From: Velthaea sp965214335
GTDB lineage: Bacteria > Vulcanimicrobiota > Vulcanimicrobiia > Vulcanimicrobiales > Vulcanimicrobiaceae
Reading direction: 5' to 3'
Length of the DNA: 64,000 nt
NCBI GenBank assembly: GCA_965214335.1
Contig: CBDCBO010000014.1
Location: 804,102 to 868,101 of the forward strand
This document shows, piece after piece, positions 18,378-27,476 of this stretch. The position numbers and the translations under genes were made by a program. The number at the start of each line of letters is the position of its first letter. The first letter of the stretch is position 1. The notes beneath the pieces were generated by a model that was not told the origin of the DNA, made no database searches, and saw nothing but the letters and a program-made list of their open reading frames with translations.

Positions 18378-19010
18378 GTGCAGGTGTATGTCGCGCGCCA
18401 CGGCGAGACGACGTGGAATGTGGCCGGCCGTTACCAGGGCCGGCGCGAATCGGCGCTGACCGCGCTCGGCGAGCAACAAGGCCGGGCGCTGGCCGAAGCG
18501 TTCGCACACGTGCGACCGCCGATCGAACGGATCGTTGCGAGCCCCTTACTCCGCTGCAGTGCGACGGCGCAATTCGTCGCGGACCGGCTAGACCTCACGC
18601 TCGAACGTGACGACCGGCTCATCGAAATCGCGCATGGGACGTGGGAAGGGCGCCTGCGCGACGACATCGCGTCGAGCGAGCCGCTCGCCTTCCGCGCTTG
18701 GCAAGAACGGCCGGCCGAGGTCGCCTTCGACGGCGGCGAAACGTTGGCCGACGTCGCCGCGCGCTGGCGCGCATTTGCCGCGAGCTTCGACCCGCGAGTG
18801 CCCGCACTGGTGGTGACCCACGACGCGGTCGTGCGCGTCGCGATCTTGGTAGCGCAAGGGCGGCCATTGGGCGAGCTGTGGAACGTGGCAGTTGAAAACG
18901 CCGGCTATGCTGAGTTCACGGTCGACGGCGGCCGTTGGACGCTTGTTCGCGAAAACGTTACCGCGCATCTTACCGGCGTGCGCGCATCCGTCGCGGGACA
19001 GGCGTTATAA
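18378..19010 (+). CDS. Histidine phosphatase superfamily protein, possible phosphoserine phosphatase
   Basis: The 210-residue protein has the catalytic RHGETTWN near its N-terminus, a partner Arg in VASPLLRCSATAQ, an acidic EIAHGTWEGR loop and a second His in VVTHDAVVR. This is the phosphoglycerate-mutase-like superfamily. The 2-nt spacing after serA suggests it may be the metal-independent phosphoserine phosphatase of the serine pathway, known from this superfamily in Hydrogenobacter and cyanobacteria. That role is inferred from context; cobalamin or sugar phosphatase activity is equally compatible with the fold. Start is GTG 18378. Confidence 0.8.
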   Translation: MQVYVARHGETTWNVAGRYQGRRESALTALGEQQGRALAEAFAHVRPPIERIVASPLLRCSATAQFVADRLDLTLERDDRLIEIAHGTWEGRLRDDIASSEPLAFRAWQERPAEVAFDGGETLADVAARWRAFAASFDPRVPALVVTHDAVVRVAILVAQGRPLGELWNVAVENAGYAEFTVDGGRWTLVRENVTAHLTGVRASVAGQAL

Positions 19011-19043
19011 CCGTCGACCTTGATCCCGTTTGCCGATTCCGCC

Positions 19044-19781
19044 TTAGCGTTCGGTCAGCGATCCGCTGAGCGTGTGCACCGGCGGAAGCACTTTTACGGC
19101 TGGCCGGAGCGGCTGCGCGAACGTCGACGACGGCAGCGTCGCCGGAAAGCGATACGTATAAAACATGAGCTTTTCGGTCGCGACGTCGGCCGCGACCGAC
19201 GCACTCGCCGTCGCGATATACGGAACCCACCAGCGGGCATTGCTGCCGAACGCGATGCTGCCGGCGCCATCGTTGACGGTGGTGGTGAACGCGATCGTTA
19301 GCGGTAAGAAGCGAACGCCGTCGAGGGTCAGTCCGGTAACGGAGAACGAACGCCCGGATTTGGCAGTTACCCGAAAAACGTAATCGAGATGCCGCGCGTC
19401 TTTGCGTGCGCCGACATAGCGAAACGTGTAGTCGGCCGGCCGCGGCGCTAGGAGTCCGACGGTGTACCGGTTGCGCCGGCCGCGGAAGATGCGAATCTTC
19501 GGCGGCGCTAAACGCTTGCCGTCCACGGTCAGCGTTTCGTCGCGCTCGTCGGAGCCGCTGCGGAAGACGCGGTGGGTCTGGGCCAGCATGCGCAATCCCG
19601 TTTGTTCGAGCGTGTAGTCGAACGAAATAACCTTCGGCTCTTTTATTTTTGTCAGCGCCGCGGCATAGCGCGCCAGAATGACGGACGGCGCCAGGGCAGC
19701 GGGCACCGCCGACGCCGCCGCGGGACTCGGGGTGACGGGACCCGCGAGCACTTGGGCCAGCATGAAGATCGCCGCGTTCAC
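19044..19781 (-). CDS. Secreted protein of unknown function, coupled to alaS
   Basis: The 245-residue protein has a short hydrophobic N-terminus (AAIFMLAQVLAGPV) likely to be a signal peptide. A beta-rich body follows (FDYTLEQTGLRMLAQTHRVF, RNRYTVGLLAP, RHLDYVFRVTAKSGRSF) that vaguely resembles LolA/outer-membrane lipoprotein-sorting-type folds. No catalytic motif is seen. Its GTG start overlaps the alaS stop by 4 nt, so it is cotranscribed, but a functional link to tRNA charging is not evident. Confidence 0.6.
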   Translation of the reverse strand: MNAAIFMLAQVLAGPVTPSPAAASAVPAALAPSVILARYAAALTKIKEPKVISFDYTLEQTGLRMLAQTHRVFRSGSDERDETLTVDGKRLAPPKIRIFRGRRNRYTVGLLAPRPADYTFRYVGARKDARHLDYVFRVTAKSGRSFSVTGLTLDGVRFLPLTIAFTTTVNDGAGSIAFGSNARWWVPYIATASASVAADVATEKLMFYTYRFPATLPSSTFAQPLRPAVKVLPPVHTLSGSLTER

Positions 19782-22384
19782 GCGAGCGCGTGACGCATCG
19801 CCGCGAGTGCCGCCTCGGCGCCCGCGACAAGCTTCCCGCCGCCTTGCGCTTGGGCCGGTGCGCCGCCGCCTTTACCGCCGACGAGCGGCGCCGCGGCGCG
19901 GATGAGATTGCCCGCGTGTACGCCGGCCCGCACCGCGTCGTCACTGGCGCTCACGAACAGCGACGCCGCGTCGCCGTCGACGCCGACGAGTGCGATAACC
20001 CCGCTGCGCAAGCGCGAGCGAATCGCGCCCGCGAGCGTGCGGACCGCCTGCGCATCGGCTTCGGGAACGATCGCCGCCACCAGCATCGTGCCGTTCAGCT
20101 CTTCGGCGCGCTCGACATACGCCTTGGCGTCGGCCGCTGCCAAGCGCGCATGCAGATCGGCCAACGACTTTTGCAGATCGCGGACGTCGGTTTGCAAGCG
20201 ACCGACGCGCAGCGTCAATTCGTCCGGCTTGGCCGATAACGTATCCGCGAGTTCGGCCAACACATCTTGCTGCTTTTCGACATACTGCTCGGCAGCTTTC
20301 GAAACGACGGCTTCGATGCGCCGGACGCCGCTACCGATCGACGCTTCGCTCAAAATCAAAAATAACCCAAGCTCGCCGGTCGTCACGGCGTGCGTTCCGC
20401 CGCAGAATTCGACTGCCGGGCCGGCATTGACGACCCGCACCAGTTCAGCGTATTTTTCGCCCGCCATCGAGATCGCGCCGCTGCGTTGCGCTTCCTCGAT
20501 CGGCATCTCGACGGTATGCAGGTGGTAGTCGGCGCGGATCAGTTCGTTGACGCGCTGGGTGACGGCGCGCCGTTGGGTGACGCTCAGCGCGCCCACCGGG
20601 CTTCGAAAGTCGAACCGCATGCGCTCGGTGCCGACCCACGAGCCGGCTTGCACGACCTCTTCGCCCAGCACGTCGCGTAGCGCGCGCTGGAGCAAGTGCG
20701 CTGAGGTATGGTGGCGCCGGACTTCTTCGCGCCAAACCGGGTCGACGCGCGTCGCAACCGCGGCACCGAGCATGAACGATCCGCTCACGACGCGTCCGCT
20801 ATGCGCGATCGCGTCACCGATATACTGCGTGTCGCCGACCTCGAACGAACCGTCGGCGCTGCTGATGATGCCGCGGTCGCCGATCTGACCGCCTTTTTCG
20901 GCATAGAACGACGTGCGGTCGAGCACGATTTCGCCGGTCGCGCCGGCTTCGAGCACGTCGACCGGCACGCCGGCGGACAGCAGTGACAGCACCGTTCCAT
21001 CAGACTCTAAGCCGGCGTAGCCGACGAACGAACTCCGCAGCGCCGGCAGATCGTTCACGTTGACTACGGCACGCTTTGATTTCGCGTCACTGCGCGCGCG
21101 TTGTCGCTGTTCGTTCATGCTGCGCTCGAAGGCTTCCATGTCGGCGCTGACGCCGCGTTCGGCGGCAATTTCGCGCGTCAGTTCAGAGGGAAAGCCGAAC
21201 GTGTCGTGCAGCCGGAAAACACTGGGGCCGTCGAGCGCGCGCGAACCGTCGGTAAGCGCGGCCTCGATGAGCGTTGCGAGTAATTCCGAGCCTCGATCGA
21301 GCGTCCGAATAAACGCTTGTTCCTCTGTCCGTAACGCGTTTTGCACGTCGGCTAAGCGGCTTTCGAGCAGCGGATAGCCCGACCGCAGCGACGCCGTCAC
21401 GGCGCCGGCCAGCTGCGGTAAAAATTCGCGCGGATAACCGAGCAGCCGGCCATTGCGGATGGCGCGCCGGATCAAAAAACGTAAGACGTAGCCCCGGTCG
21501 GTGTTCGATGGATAAACACCATCGGCGATAAGGAACGTGACGGCGCGAGCGTGATCGGCGATGATGTTGCGGCGCACCAGCTGTTCGCTAGGTTCGAGCG
21601 ACGTCGCGCCGACTGGCGGCTGCGCAGCGATGATGTCGGTAAATAAATCGGTTTCATACATCGACGCCTTGCCGTTGACGACCGCGAGCAGGCGTTCGAA
21701 ACCGGCCCCGGTGTCGATGTTCTTACTCGGCAGTTCGCCCAGCGTTCCGTTGGCGGCGCGGTCGTACTGCTGGAACACGAGGTTCCAAATTTCGACGTAG
21801 CGGTTACCCCGGTTCGGACCCGTGTCGTCGGGACCCGCGGCGTTGCGCGCGCCGGTGTCGTAAAAGATTTCCGAGCACGGACCGCACGGACCGGTCGGAC
21901 CCATGGTCCAGAAATTATCTTCGTCCCAGCGCGTGATGCGCTCGCCCGGGAGACCGATCTCGGTTTCCCACAACCGCTGCGCTTCATCGTCACCGACGTG
22001 AACCGTCACATACAGCTTGGATGCATCGAGTTTGAGGACGCCGGTAAGGAACTCCCACGCAAAGCGGATCGCCTCGCGCTTGTAGTAATTGCCGAAACTA
22101 AAGTTGCCCAGCATCTCGAGAAACGTGCCGTGCCGGCCAGTGCGCCCAACGTTCTCGATATCGCTCTTGGCGCCGGCGACACGCAAACAGCGTTGCACGC
22201 TCACCGCGCGCGGCGCCGGCGGCGCGATGTCGCCGAGGAACGCCGGAACGAACGGCTCCATCCCAGCGATGGTGAAGAGCGTCGTCGACAAGGCATCGGG
22301 GATCAGACTGGCCGACGCGACGTGTTTGTGACCGCGTTCGACGAAGAAATCGACGAAGGCCGCGCGCAATTCCTGGGAAGTCAT
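19778..22384 (-). CDS. alaS: Alanine--tRNA ligase
   Basis: The enzyme charges tRNA-Ala and hydrolyses mischarged Ser/Gly-tRNA. From ATG 22384 (MTSQELRAAFVDFF) it has 868 residues: a class II catalytic core, a WTMGPTGPCGPCSEIF signature near 150, and an editing domain with zinc ligands HTSAHLL and CGGTHAVTTGELG. The C-terminal Ala/Gly-rich DHHA1 domain ends in GGKGGGAPAQAQGGG. All key elements are present and the length is normal. The longer frame to 22417 adds 11 unsupported residues. Confidence 0.96.
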   Translation of the reverse strand: MTSQELRAAFVDFFVERGHKHVASASLIPDALSTTLFTIAGMEPFVPAFLGDIAPPAPRAVSVQRCLRVAGAKSDIENVGRTGRHGTFLEMLGNFSFGNYYKREAIRFAWEFLTGVLKLDASKLYVTVHVGDDEAQRLWETEIGLPGERITRWDEDNFWTMGPTGPCGPCSEIFYDTGARNAAGPDDTGPNRGNRYVEIWNLVFQQYDRAANGTLGELPSKNIDTGAGFERLLAVVNGKASMYETDLFTDIIAAQPPVGATSLEPSEQLVRRNIIADHARAVTFLIADGVYPSNTDRGYVLRFLIRRAIRNGRLLGYPREFLPQLAGAVTASLRSGYPLLESRLADVQNALRTEEQAFIRTLDRGSELLATLIEAALTDGSRALDGPSVFRLHDTFGFPSELTREIAAERGVSADMEAFERSMNEQRQRARSDAKSKRAVVNVNDLPALRSSFVGYAGLESDGTVLSLLSAGVPVDVLEAGATGEIVLDRTSFYAEKGGQIGDRGIISSADGSFEVGDTQYIGDAIAHSGRVVSGSFMLGAAVATRVDPVWREEVRRHHTSAHLLQRALRDVLGEEVVQAGSWVGTERMRFDFRSPVGALSVTQRRAVTQRVNELIRADYHLHTVEMPIEEAQRSGAISMAGEKYAELVRVVNAGPAVEFCGGTHAVTTGELGLFLILSEASIGSGVRRIEAVVSKAAEQYVEKQQDVLAELADTLSAKPDELTLRVGRLQTDVRDLQKSLADLHARLAAADAKAYVERAEELNGTMLVAAIVPEADAQAVRTLAGAIRSRLRSGVIALVGVDGDAASLFVSASDDAVRAGVHAGNLIRAAAPLVGGKGGGAPAQAQGGGKLVAGAEAALAAMRHALA

Positions 22385-22426
22385 AGCAGCCGATAAAAGT
22401 TCACGCGCGACCGGCAAAGGCCCTCG

Positions 22427-22822
22427 CTACGGCCAGCGCGCGTTCTGCAGCACGACCCGCCGGCCGTCCGGATCCTCGAACGTGCGGCCAAGCCGGTCCC
22501 AGTACGGATTCACGGCCGCAACCGGCGTAAAGCCCACGCTTGTCATGCGCTGCAGCGCCGCGAGCCACTCGTCGCGTTCCGGCAGGTACAGGACGAGCAG
22601 ATCTTCGGAATCGGCGGGACCGGCGGGTTGCGCATCGCGGCGGTGGGTGAACTCCAAATGATACGGGGCGTGCGGCAAGCCCAGCATGATGCCGTCGAAG
22701 CCGGCGTGGTCTTGAAACGAACCGATGACCGCGAAGCCGAGACCGTCACGGTAGAACGGCAGCAGACCGGCGATATTGCGCGTCGGCCGCGCGACGCGTA
22801 AGGTGGGAACGTCCATAGACAT
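22427..22822 (-). CDS. VOC (glyoxalase-like) superfamily protein, YycE-like
   Basis: The protein has about 131 residues of a vicinal oxygen chelate fold: LRVARPTRNIAGLLPFYRD at the N-terminus, YHLEFTHRRD in the middle and FEDPDGRRVVLQNARW at the end. This pattern matches YycE-type proteins, whose activity is unknown. Start is ATG 22822 or ATG 22816. The gene is divergent from the Rieske oxygenase gene with 44 nt between. Confidence 0.75.
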   Translation of the reverse strand: MSMDVPTLRVARPTRNIAGLLPFYRDGLGFAVIGSFQDHAGFDGIMLGLPHAPYHLEFTHRRDAQPAGPADSEDLLVLYLPERDEWLAALQRMTSVGFTPVAAVNPYWDRLGRTFEDPDGRRVVLQNARWP

Positions 22823-22866
22823 CACCACATACGGCAAACCCGGCCAGGCACTCTGCCGCGGGAGAC

Positions 22867-24015
22867 ATGATCTGTGCCCGCGCAGAAGACGCGCTCGTGG
22901 AGAACGGCGTGGAGAAGCTCCAGCGGTCGCTGCCCCGCGCGGCGTATGTCGATGCGGAGTTCTTCGCGCGCGAGCGCGCGGCAATCTTCTGGAATCAGTG
23001 GTTCCAGGTCGGCCGCAGCGAACACCTTAGCGCCGTCGGTGCGTACCGCGTGTGTGAGATCGCGGGCGAGAGTATTCTCGTGGTGCGCGGTGCGACGGGG
23101 CTACACGCGCATTTTAATTTCTGCCGTCATCGCGGTAGCCGCCTGATGTGCGGCGACGGTAGGCTGCGCGGCGCGATCGTGTGCCCGTACCACGCCTGGA
23201 GTTACGCGCACGACGGGTCGCTCATCGGTACGCCGTTTATCGAGCGCGCCGCGTTGCCCGACGAACTTGCGGGCCTCTACCCCGCGAGCGTAGCCGAATG
23301 GGGCGGCTTCGTGTTCGTGCGCATTACGCCGGACGAGACGCTCGATGCGAATGCGTCGCTCGCGCGGCAACTCGATGCGATACCCGAACGCGTGATCCGC
23401 TATCCGCTCGCCGAATTGCGAACGGGCCATTCGATCCGGTACGAGGTCGCGGCGAACTGGAAAGTGCTGCTCGAGAATTATAACGAATGTTATCACTGCG
23501 CGGGGGTCCATCCTGAGTTATGCCGCATCGTGCCGAGTTTCCGGCGTAACGGCGGCGCGGGCCTCGACTGGGAGAACGGCATCGAGCATCGCCCCGGCGC
23601 AACGACGTTCACGCGCGACGGCACGACGACACGTGCGCCGTTTGCCGCACTCGACCACGACGAACGCGTGCGCCATAAAGGCGAACTGGTGTATCCCAAC
23701 ATGCTGTTAAGCCTGTCAGCCGATCATGTCGCCGCATTCACGCTGTGGCCGCTCGATACGAGCCGCACCACCGTCGTGTGCGACTTCCTGTTTCATCCCG
23801 CCGAAATGCAACGCCCGAATTTCGATCCGCACGACGCCGTCGAGTTTTGGGATCTGGTCAATCGGCAAGACTGGCACATTTGCGAACAGGTGCAAGCCGG
23901 CATGTCATCGCGCGCGTTTCGCTTCGGCTATTATGCGCCTCTCGAGGATGCCAGTCTTGATATCCGGCGCTATCTTGCCGCGCGGCTGGGGCCGGCTGCC
24001 GTTGAAACGCCATGA
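22867..24015 (+). CDS. Rieske non-heme iron oxygenase, GbcA/CntA-like
   Basis: The 382-residue protein has a Rieske [2Fe-2S] site, Cys86-x-His88 (NFCRHRGS) and Cys106-x2-His109 (CPYHAWSY). A mononuclear iron site has NYNECYHCAGVHPEL (His210, His215) and an acidic ligand probably in FWDLVNRQDW. This arrangement matches oxygenases that demethylate or cleave quaternary ammonium compounds (glycine betaine, carnitine, stachydrine). The stop overlaps the start of a sarcosine-oxidase-like gene (ATGA), which supports N-demethylation. A reductase gene is not in the window. Confidence 0.85.
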   Translation: MICARAEDALVENGVEKLQRSLPRAAYVDAEFFARERAAIFWNQWFQVGRSEHLSAVGAYRVCEIAGESILVVRGATGLHAHFNFCRHRGSRLMCGDGRLRGAIVCPYHAWSYAHDGSLIGTPFIERAALPDELAGLYPASVAEWGGFVFVRITPDETLDANASLARQLDAIPERVIRYPLAELRTGHSIRYEVAANWKVLLENYNECYHCAGVHPELCRIVPSFRRNGGAGLDWENGIEHRPGATTFTRDGTTTRAPFAALDHDERVRHKGELVYPNMLLSLSADHVAAFTLWPLDTSRTTVVCDFLFHPAEMQRPNFDPHDAVEFWDLVNRQDWHICEQVQAGMSSRAFRFGYYAPLEDASLDIRRYLAARLGPAAVETP

Positions 24016-25181
24016 GCACGCCGCTGCGTTACGACGCCATCGTCCTGGGCTTGGGCGGCATCGGCAGCGGCGCCGCGTATTGGCTCGCCAAGCGCGGCGC
24101 ACGCGTGCTCGGTCTCGAACAATTCGCGTTCGGTCACGTGCGCGGTGAATCGCACGACCACTCGCGCATCATCCGGCTCTCGTATCACACGCCGCACTAC
24201 GTACAGTTGGCCCAAGCGGCGTACGCGGCGTGGGCGGCGCTTGAAGCCGATAGCGGCGAGATCGTCGTGACGCGGACCGGCGGCTTGGATCTCGGGCCGC
24301 GCGACGGCGCGATTCCGCTCGCGCACTATGCCGCGAGCATGCGCGTTTGCGGCGTGCCGTTCCAAGAGCTCGATGCCGCCGCGATCCGTGCGCGCTGGCC
24401 GGCGTTCACCATCGGCGACGACATCTGGGGATTGTATCAAGCCGACGGCGGTTTTGTCGCCGCCGCGCGTGCAACGGCGGCCCATCAGCGCGCCGCCCGC
24501 GCATTCGGCGCCGATCTCCGCGAGCATGCGATGGTAACGGCGCTGCGCGATCTCGGCGGTGAGATTCGGGTTGAGGCCGGTGGCAAGTCGTACCGGACGC
24601 GCAAGCTGATTATCGCGGCGGGTCCGTGGAGCGCTCGCGCCTTGGCGGCATTCGACGTGTCGATCCCGCTGGAAGTGACGAAAGAACAAGTTACGTATTT
24701 TGCGCCGGCCGAGCCGCGCCGATTCGCGCCGGACCGCTTCCCGGTGTGGATCTGGATGGACGATCCATCGTTCTACGGTTTCCCGGATTTGGCCGGAGCC
24801 GGTGTCAAAGTCGCCCAAGACGCCGGCGGCAAGGCCGTCGACCCCGACCTGCGAGGCTTCGATCCGGATCCCGAAATCAGCTCGCGCATCCGGACGTTTC
24901 TATCGGCGCGGCTGCCGTCGCTGCTGGGCCCGGAACTGGTTACGAAAACCTGCCTCTATACACTCACGCCGGACCGGGATTTCGTTGTTGATACGCTGGC
25001 CGAGCATCCCAATGTGTGCATCGCAATCGGGGCGGGACACGCGTTCAAATTCGCCTCGGTTTTAGGCCGCACACTCGCGGAGACGGCGCTCGACGGAACC
25101 TCAGCCTTCAGGCTCCCGGAATTCCGCCTCGATCGCCCAATCCTGCGCCTGGCGGCCCCCCCAAAAACGTACATGATCTAG
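24012..25181 (+). CDS. Monomeric sarcosine oxidase / N-methyl amino acid oxidase family FAD enzyme
   Basis: The 389-residue flavoprotein has a dinucleotide-binding GLGGIGSGAAYWLA at its N-terminus, the ESHDHSRIIRLSYH active-site segment, and Cys in KTCLYTLTPDRDFV, which corresponds to the Cys covalently holding FAD in MSOX. GHAFKFASVLGR at the C-terminus is also conserved in the family. It oxidises N-methyl groups to formaldehyde and H2O2. Translational coupling to the Rieske gene suggests stepwise demethylation of a betaine-type substrate, with the actual substrate unproven. Confidence 0.88.
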   Translation: MSTPLRYDAIVLGLGGIGSGAAYWLAKRGARVLGLEQFAFGHVRGESHDHSRIIRLSYHTPHYVQLAQAAYAAWAALEADSGEIVVTRTGGLDLGPRDGAIPLAHYAASMRVCGVPFQELDAAAIRARWPAFTIGDDIWGLYQADGGFVAAARATAAHQRAARAFGADLREHAMVTALRDLGGEIRVEAGGKSYRTRKLIIAAGPWSARALAAFDVSIPLEVTKEQVTYFAPAEPRRFAPDRFPVWIWMDDPSFYGFPDLAGAGVKVAQDAGGKAVDPDLRGFDPDPEISSRIRTFLSARLPSLLGPELVTKTCLYTLTPDRDFVVDTLAEHPNVCIAIGAGHAFKFASVLGRTLAETALDGTSAFRLPEFRLDRPILRLAAPPKTYMI

Positions 25182-25244
25182 CGGTCGCCTACCGCAAATC
25201 GAGGGGAACGTCCCGATAAATTGCGGCCCATGCTGCCGCCTGAC

Positions 25245-25274
25245 TTGACAGCGGGTAGCGGATTTGTCTATATA
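25245..25274 (+). promoter_or_regulatory. Sigma-70-type promoter of the ArsR/SRPBCC operon
   Basis: TTGACA at 25245-25250 and TATATA at 25269-25274 are separated by 18 bp. The expected transcription start is only a few nucleotides before the ATG at 25286, so the mRNA may be nearly leaderless. The downstream direct repeat GTTATGAAAC (starting at 25284 and 25300) could be an operator for the ArsR protein itself. Confidence 0.55.
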
Positions 25275-25285
25275 ACTATTAGGTT

Positions 25286-25672
25286 ATGAAACTAGTCAGT
25301 TATGAAACAAGTGTTCTCGAGCGCCTAGACGCGACGTTTATGGCGCTTGCGGACCCCACGCGGCGCGCGATTTTGGCTCGGCTTGCCGAGAGCGAGCTAT
25401 CCGTGACGGAGCTGGCCGCTCCGTTCGCGATGAGTCAGCCGGCAATCTCCAAGCACCTTAAAGTGCTCGAGCTCGCGGGCCTTGTCTCGCGCAGACAGGA
25501 TGCGCAGCGGCGGCCGTGCCGGATTGAGGCCGGACCTCTGGCAGAAGTGACGGGCTGGCTCGAAGGCTACCGACGGCTGTGGGAAGGCAATTTCCAGCGG
25601 CTCGATGCGGTGCTCGATGAGTTGAAAGCGGTTGCAACCGGATCGAAGCACACCAAGCGACGGAGGAAATAA
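25286..25672 (+). CDS. ArsR-family winged-helix repressor
   Basis: The 128-residue protein has FMALADPTRRAILARLAES, LSVTELAAPFAMSQPAISKHLKVLELAGLV (winged helix-turn-helix, about 35-65) and a basic end TKRRRK. No metal-binding Cys pair is present. This type is usually paired with an SRPBCC/AHSA1 protein, as here, and regulates that operon in response to unknown cues. The next gene starts 2 nt after the stop codon. Confidence 0.88.
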   Translation: MKLVSYETSVLERLDATFMALADPTRRAILARLAESELSVTELAAPFAMSQPAISKHLKVLELAGLVSRRQDAQRRPCRIEAGPLAEVTGWLEGYRRLWEGNFQRLDAVLDELKAVATGSKHTKRRRK

Positions 25673-25674
25673 CA

Positions 25675-26163
25675 ATGAAACTCGGGGCGTCCGCGCACCA
25701 ACTGGAAGTAACAACACCGACCGATCGTGATATCGTCATGACGCGCGTCTTTGACGCACCGCGAGAACTCGTATTTGACGCGTTTACGAAGCCCGAGATT
25801 GTCAAACGGTGGCTGCTCGCGCCGGAAGGCTGGACGCTCGCGGTCTGCGACATCGATTTAAGAGTCGGCGGCGCATTCCGATACCTCTGGCGCAACGGCG
25901 CGGATGGGCAAGAGTTCGTCGTGAGCGGCGTCTACACCGAAATCACGCGACCCGCGCGCGTCGTCCATACCGAGCAATTCGATGATCCCAGGTATCCGGG
26001 CGAATCGCTCGAGACGTGGACCTTTGACGAGCGGGACGGTGTAACCATGTTTACGATGACGCTACTGTATGATTCCATGGAAGCGCGCAACAGGGCTCTC
26101 GAATCCGGCATGGAGCAAGGTACCGCGGCATGCTACGATCACTTAGCCGCTCTCTTGGCGTAA
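25675..26163 (+). CDS. SRPBCC (AHSA1/START-like) domain protein
   Basis: The 162-residue protein has MTRVFDAPRELVFDAFTKPEIVKRWL near the N-terminus and WTFDERDGVTMFTMTLLYDS later, a typical AHSA1-type SRPBCC domain with a hydrophobic ligand cavity. A strong GGAGG lies 7-8 nt before the ATG. It is cotranscribed with the ArsR gene. The ligand and role are unknown in most such pairs. Confidence 0.85.
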   Translation: MKLGASAHQLEVTTPTDRDIVMTRVFDAPRELVFDAFTKPEIVKRWLLAPEGWTLAVCDIDLRVGGAFRYLWRNGADGQEFVVSGVYTEITRPARVVHTEQFDDPRYPGESLETWTFDERDGVTMFTMTLLYDSMEARNRALESGMEQGTAACYDHLAALLA

Positions 26164-26305
26164 CCTCGCCCGACGCAATTGCGGCGGCGAATCCGCCAGC
26201 CCGTATTACCCGGGTGGCGTGATGATCGACCATGCGGCTAATCTGCTCGTGATCGATCAAAACGAAGCATGTCCTACGGGGCTGCCGCTTCGATCTTGGC
26301 ATCGG

Positions 26306-26470
26306 TCACAGCGCAGCCTCGGCGTTGGGACAGCCCTCGATATGGACAACGGCATTCGGAATGACAATCGACCGCGGGCCGTTGCCATCGTCGATGGCGA
26401 ACGAGCTGGCCTTCGCCCGGATCACGGCCTTCAAATGCGGCGCCGCCGGATACCGGGTCTACTTTGGCAG
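26306..26470 (-). pseudogene. Possible remnant of an iron-type ABC substrate-binding protein
   Basis: On the minus strand a short open stretch ends in SIVIPNAVVHIEGCPNAEA. It resembles the VIPNTVALIKGAPNPEA segment close to the end of ferric-ion-type periplasmic binding proteins. Nothing upstream continues the homology and the frame stops at once. The resemblance is short, so this is tentative. Confidence 0.25.
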
Positions 26471-26683
26471 ATCGGAGCCGAGCTACCAAAATTTAACTCG
26501 GTTTCTTCGGTTACACCATTGATGGAAACTGATCGCCCGCCGGCAAGGTGGTCCTTTGCGGAGTTTCCCGGCGCCGCCGCGCCTAGCAATTCCACGCCTA
26601 AGAAAAAATTAAGAAAGCCTTCAGCCGGTTCGCCGCTGGAGCGACTTTCTTCGAGTCAAGCGTGCAAAAATTGATATTCCAGC

Positions 26684-27094
26684 TTGATACTCACAAAAAA
26701 GAATGTCGATACCAACCCGTTCGCGGTCGTTGAGGCAAATTATCGAAACGGAACAGATCGACTGAATTTCGCGCTTAGCACGGAATCATTGTCAGCTTCC
26801 CGCGAGACCACATCCCAGACCTGCGCGACGCAACACCGGCAGACATGGCCCAAGTGGAGATCACGCTTGGCGGTGATGGCATTTCTCTTTGTTCGATCAA
26901 TGTCGATATCTCTGTCCCTGGGTTGCTCGCCGAAAAACTTAGGAGCGCCGTTTCTCGCCACAACGGACAAAACAAAAGGCGCGAAAAGCCTTGCCAAGGC
27001 TATAGCAGCTAAAGAAAATGGCCGAAAAGGCGGACGACCGAGCGAAAGAAAAGGCACGCGTCTAGGCGTTTCATGGGAGAATGCCGGTCTATAG
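26684..27094 (+). pseudogene. DUF2442-like gene with two compensating frameshifts
   Basis: The open frame starts with a plausible DUF2442 N-terminus (TDRLNFALS). The middle of the homology (FPRDHIPDLRDATPADMAQ, VEITLGGDGISL, INVDISVPGLLAEKL) is in a different frame from about 26780 to 26970. The original frame then gives a basic C-terminus (KENGRKGGRPSERKG) common in this family. The gene therefore needs two opposite-sign indels to read through. DUF2442 proteins often sit beside DUF4160 proteins in toxin-antitoxin-like pairs; no partner is seen. Confidence 0.5.
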
Positions 27095-27216
27095 TTTTGA
27101 ATGATGATAGCAGCCAGGAATTTGAGTTGCCCGATGATGCCGTCCTCTTGCGCCTCCAAGCGATAATCATCGAGGACTTTATCTGTGAGGACCATATCGA
27201 CACTGGCCCTCTCTGA
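27081..27216 (+). pseudogene. DUF6894-like fragment with a frameshift
   Basis: MPVYSFE is followed by a stop, but a -1 shift gives NDDSSQEFELPDDAVLLRLQ, which resembles the N-terminal MPxYxF...DxEGxELPDxxAA pattern of the small DUF6894 family. The frame ends after 45 residues. It overlaps the end of the DUF2442-like remnant by a few bases. Confidence 0.35.
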
Positions 27217-27476
27217 TGGCCGAAACTGAAGCGCAATAGCCGAAAGACTGATCCTCGATGATGAGCAACACTCTCGAGTCACCTATCAGGATTTGACTCG
27301 CTCCGTTTACGAGAATGGTCTCAACCAATCGCGGAACGCGAAGCCTCTGCCTTGATGGGCGATTGCCATTGCTCGATCAATCAAAGGCTCGAAACGATGC
27401 GCGCTTCGGGCCCATCGGCCGAAGGCGACAGTTGACCGATTAGACGAAGACGCGAGCTGAGAAGGAGACAGCCGTT

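Larger units (their letters stand above)
26164..27476. other. 1.3-kb tract of decayed genes with lower GC
   Basis: No intact gene is supported. The tract is visibly richer in A/T than its neighbours and contains broken coding fragments on both strands: a possible solute-binding-protein tail, a frameshifted DUF2442-like gene and a frameshifted DUF6894-like gene. After 27216 I see nothing recognisable until the ribosome-binding GAAGGAGA before the Rieske gene. It looks like eroded horizontally acquired DNA. Confidence 0.6.

Noticed and set aside
26740..27282. 180-codon open frame on the minus strand in the decayed tract
   Set aside because: No family resemblance, and the plus strand carries the DUF2442-like and DUF6894-like fragments.
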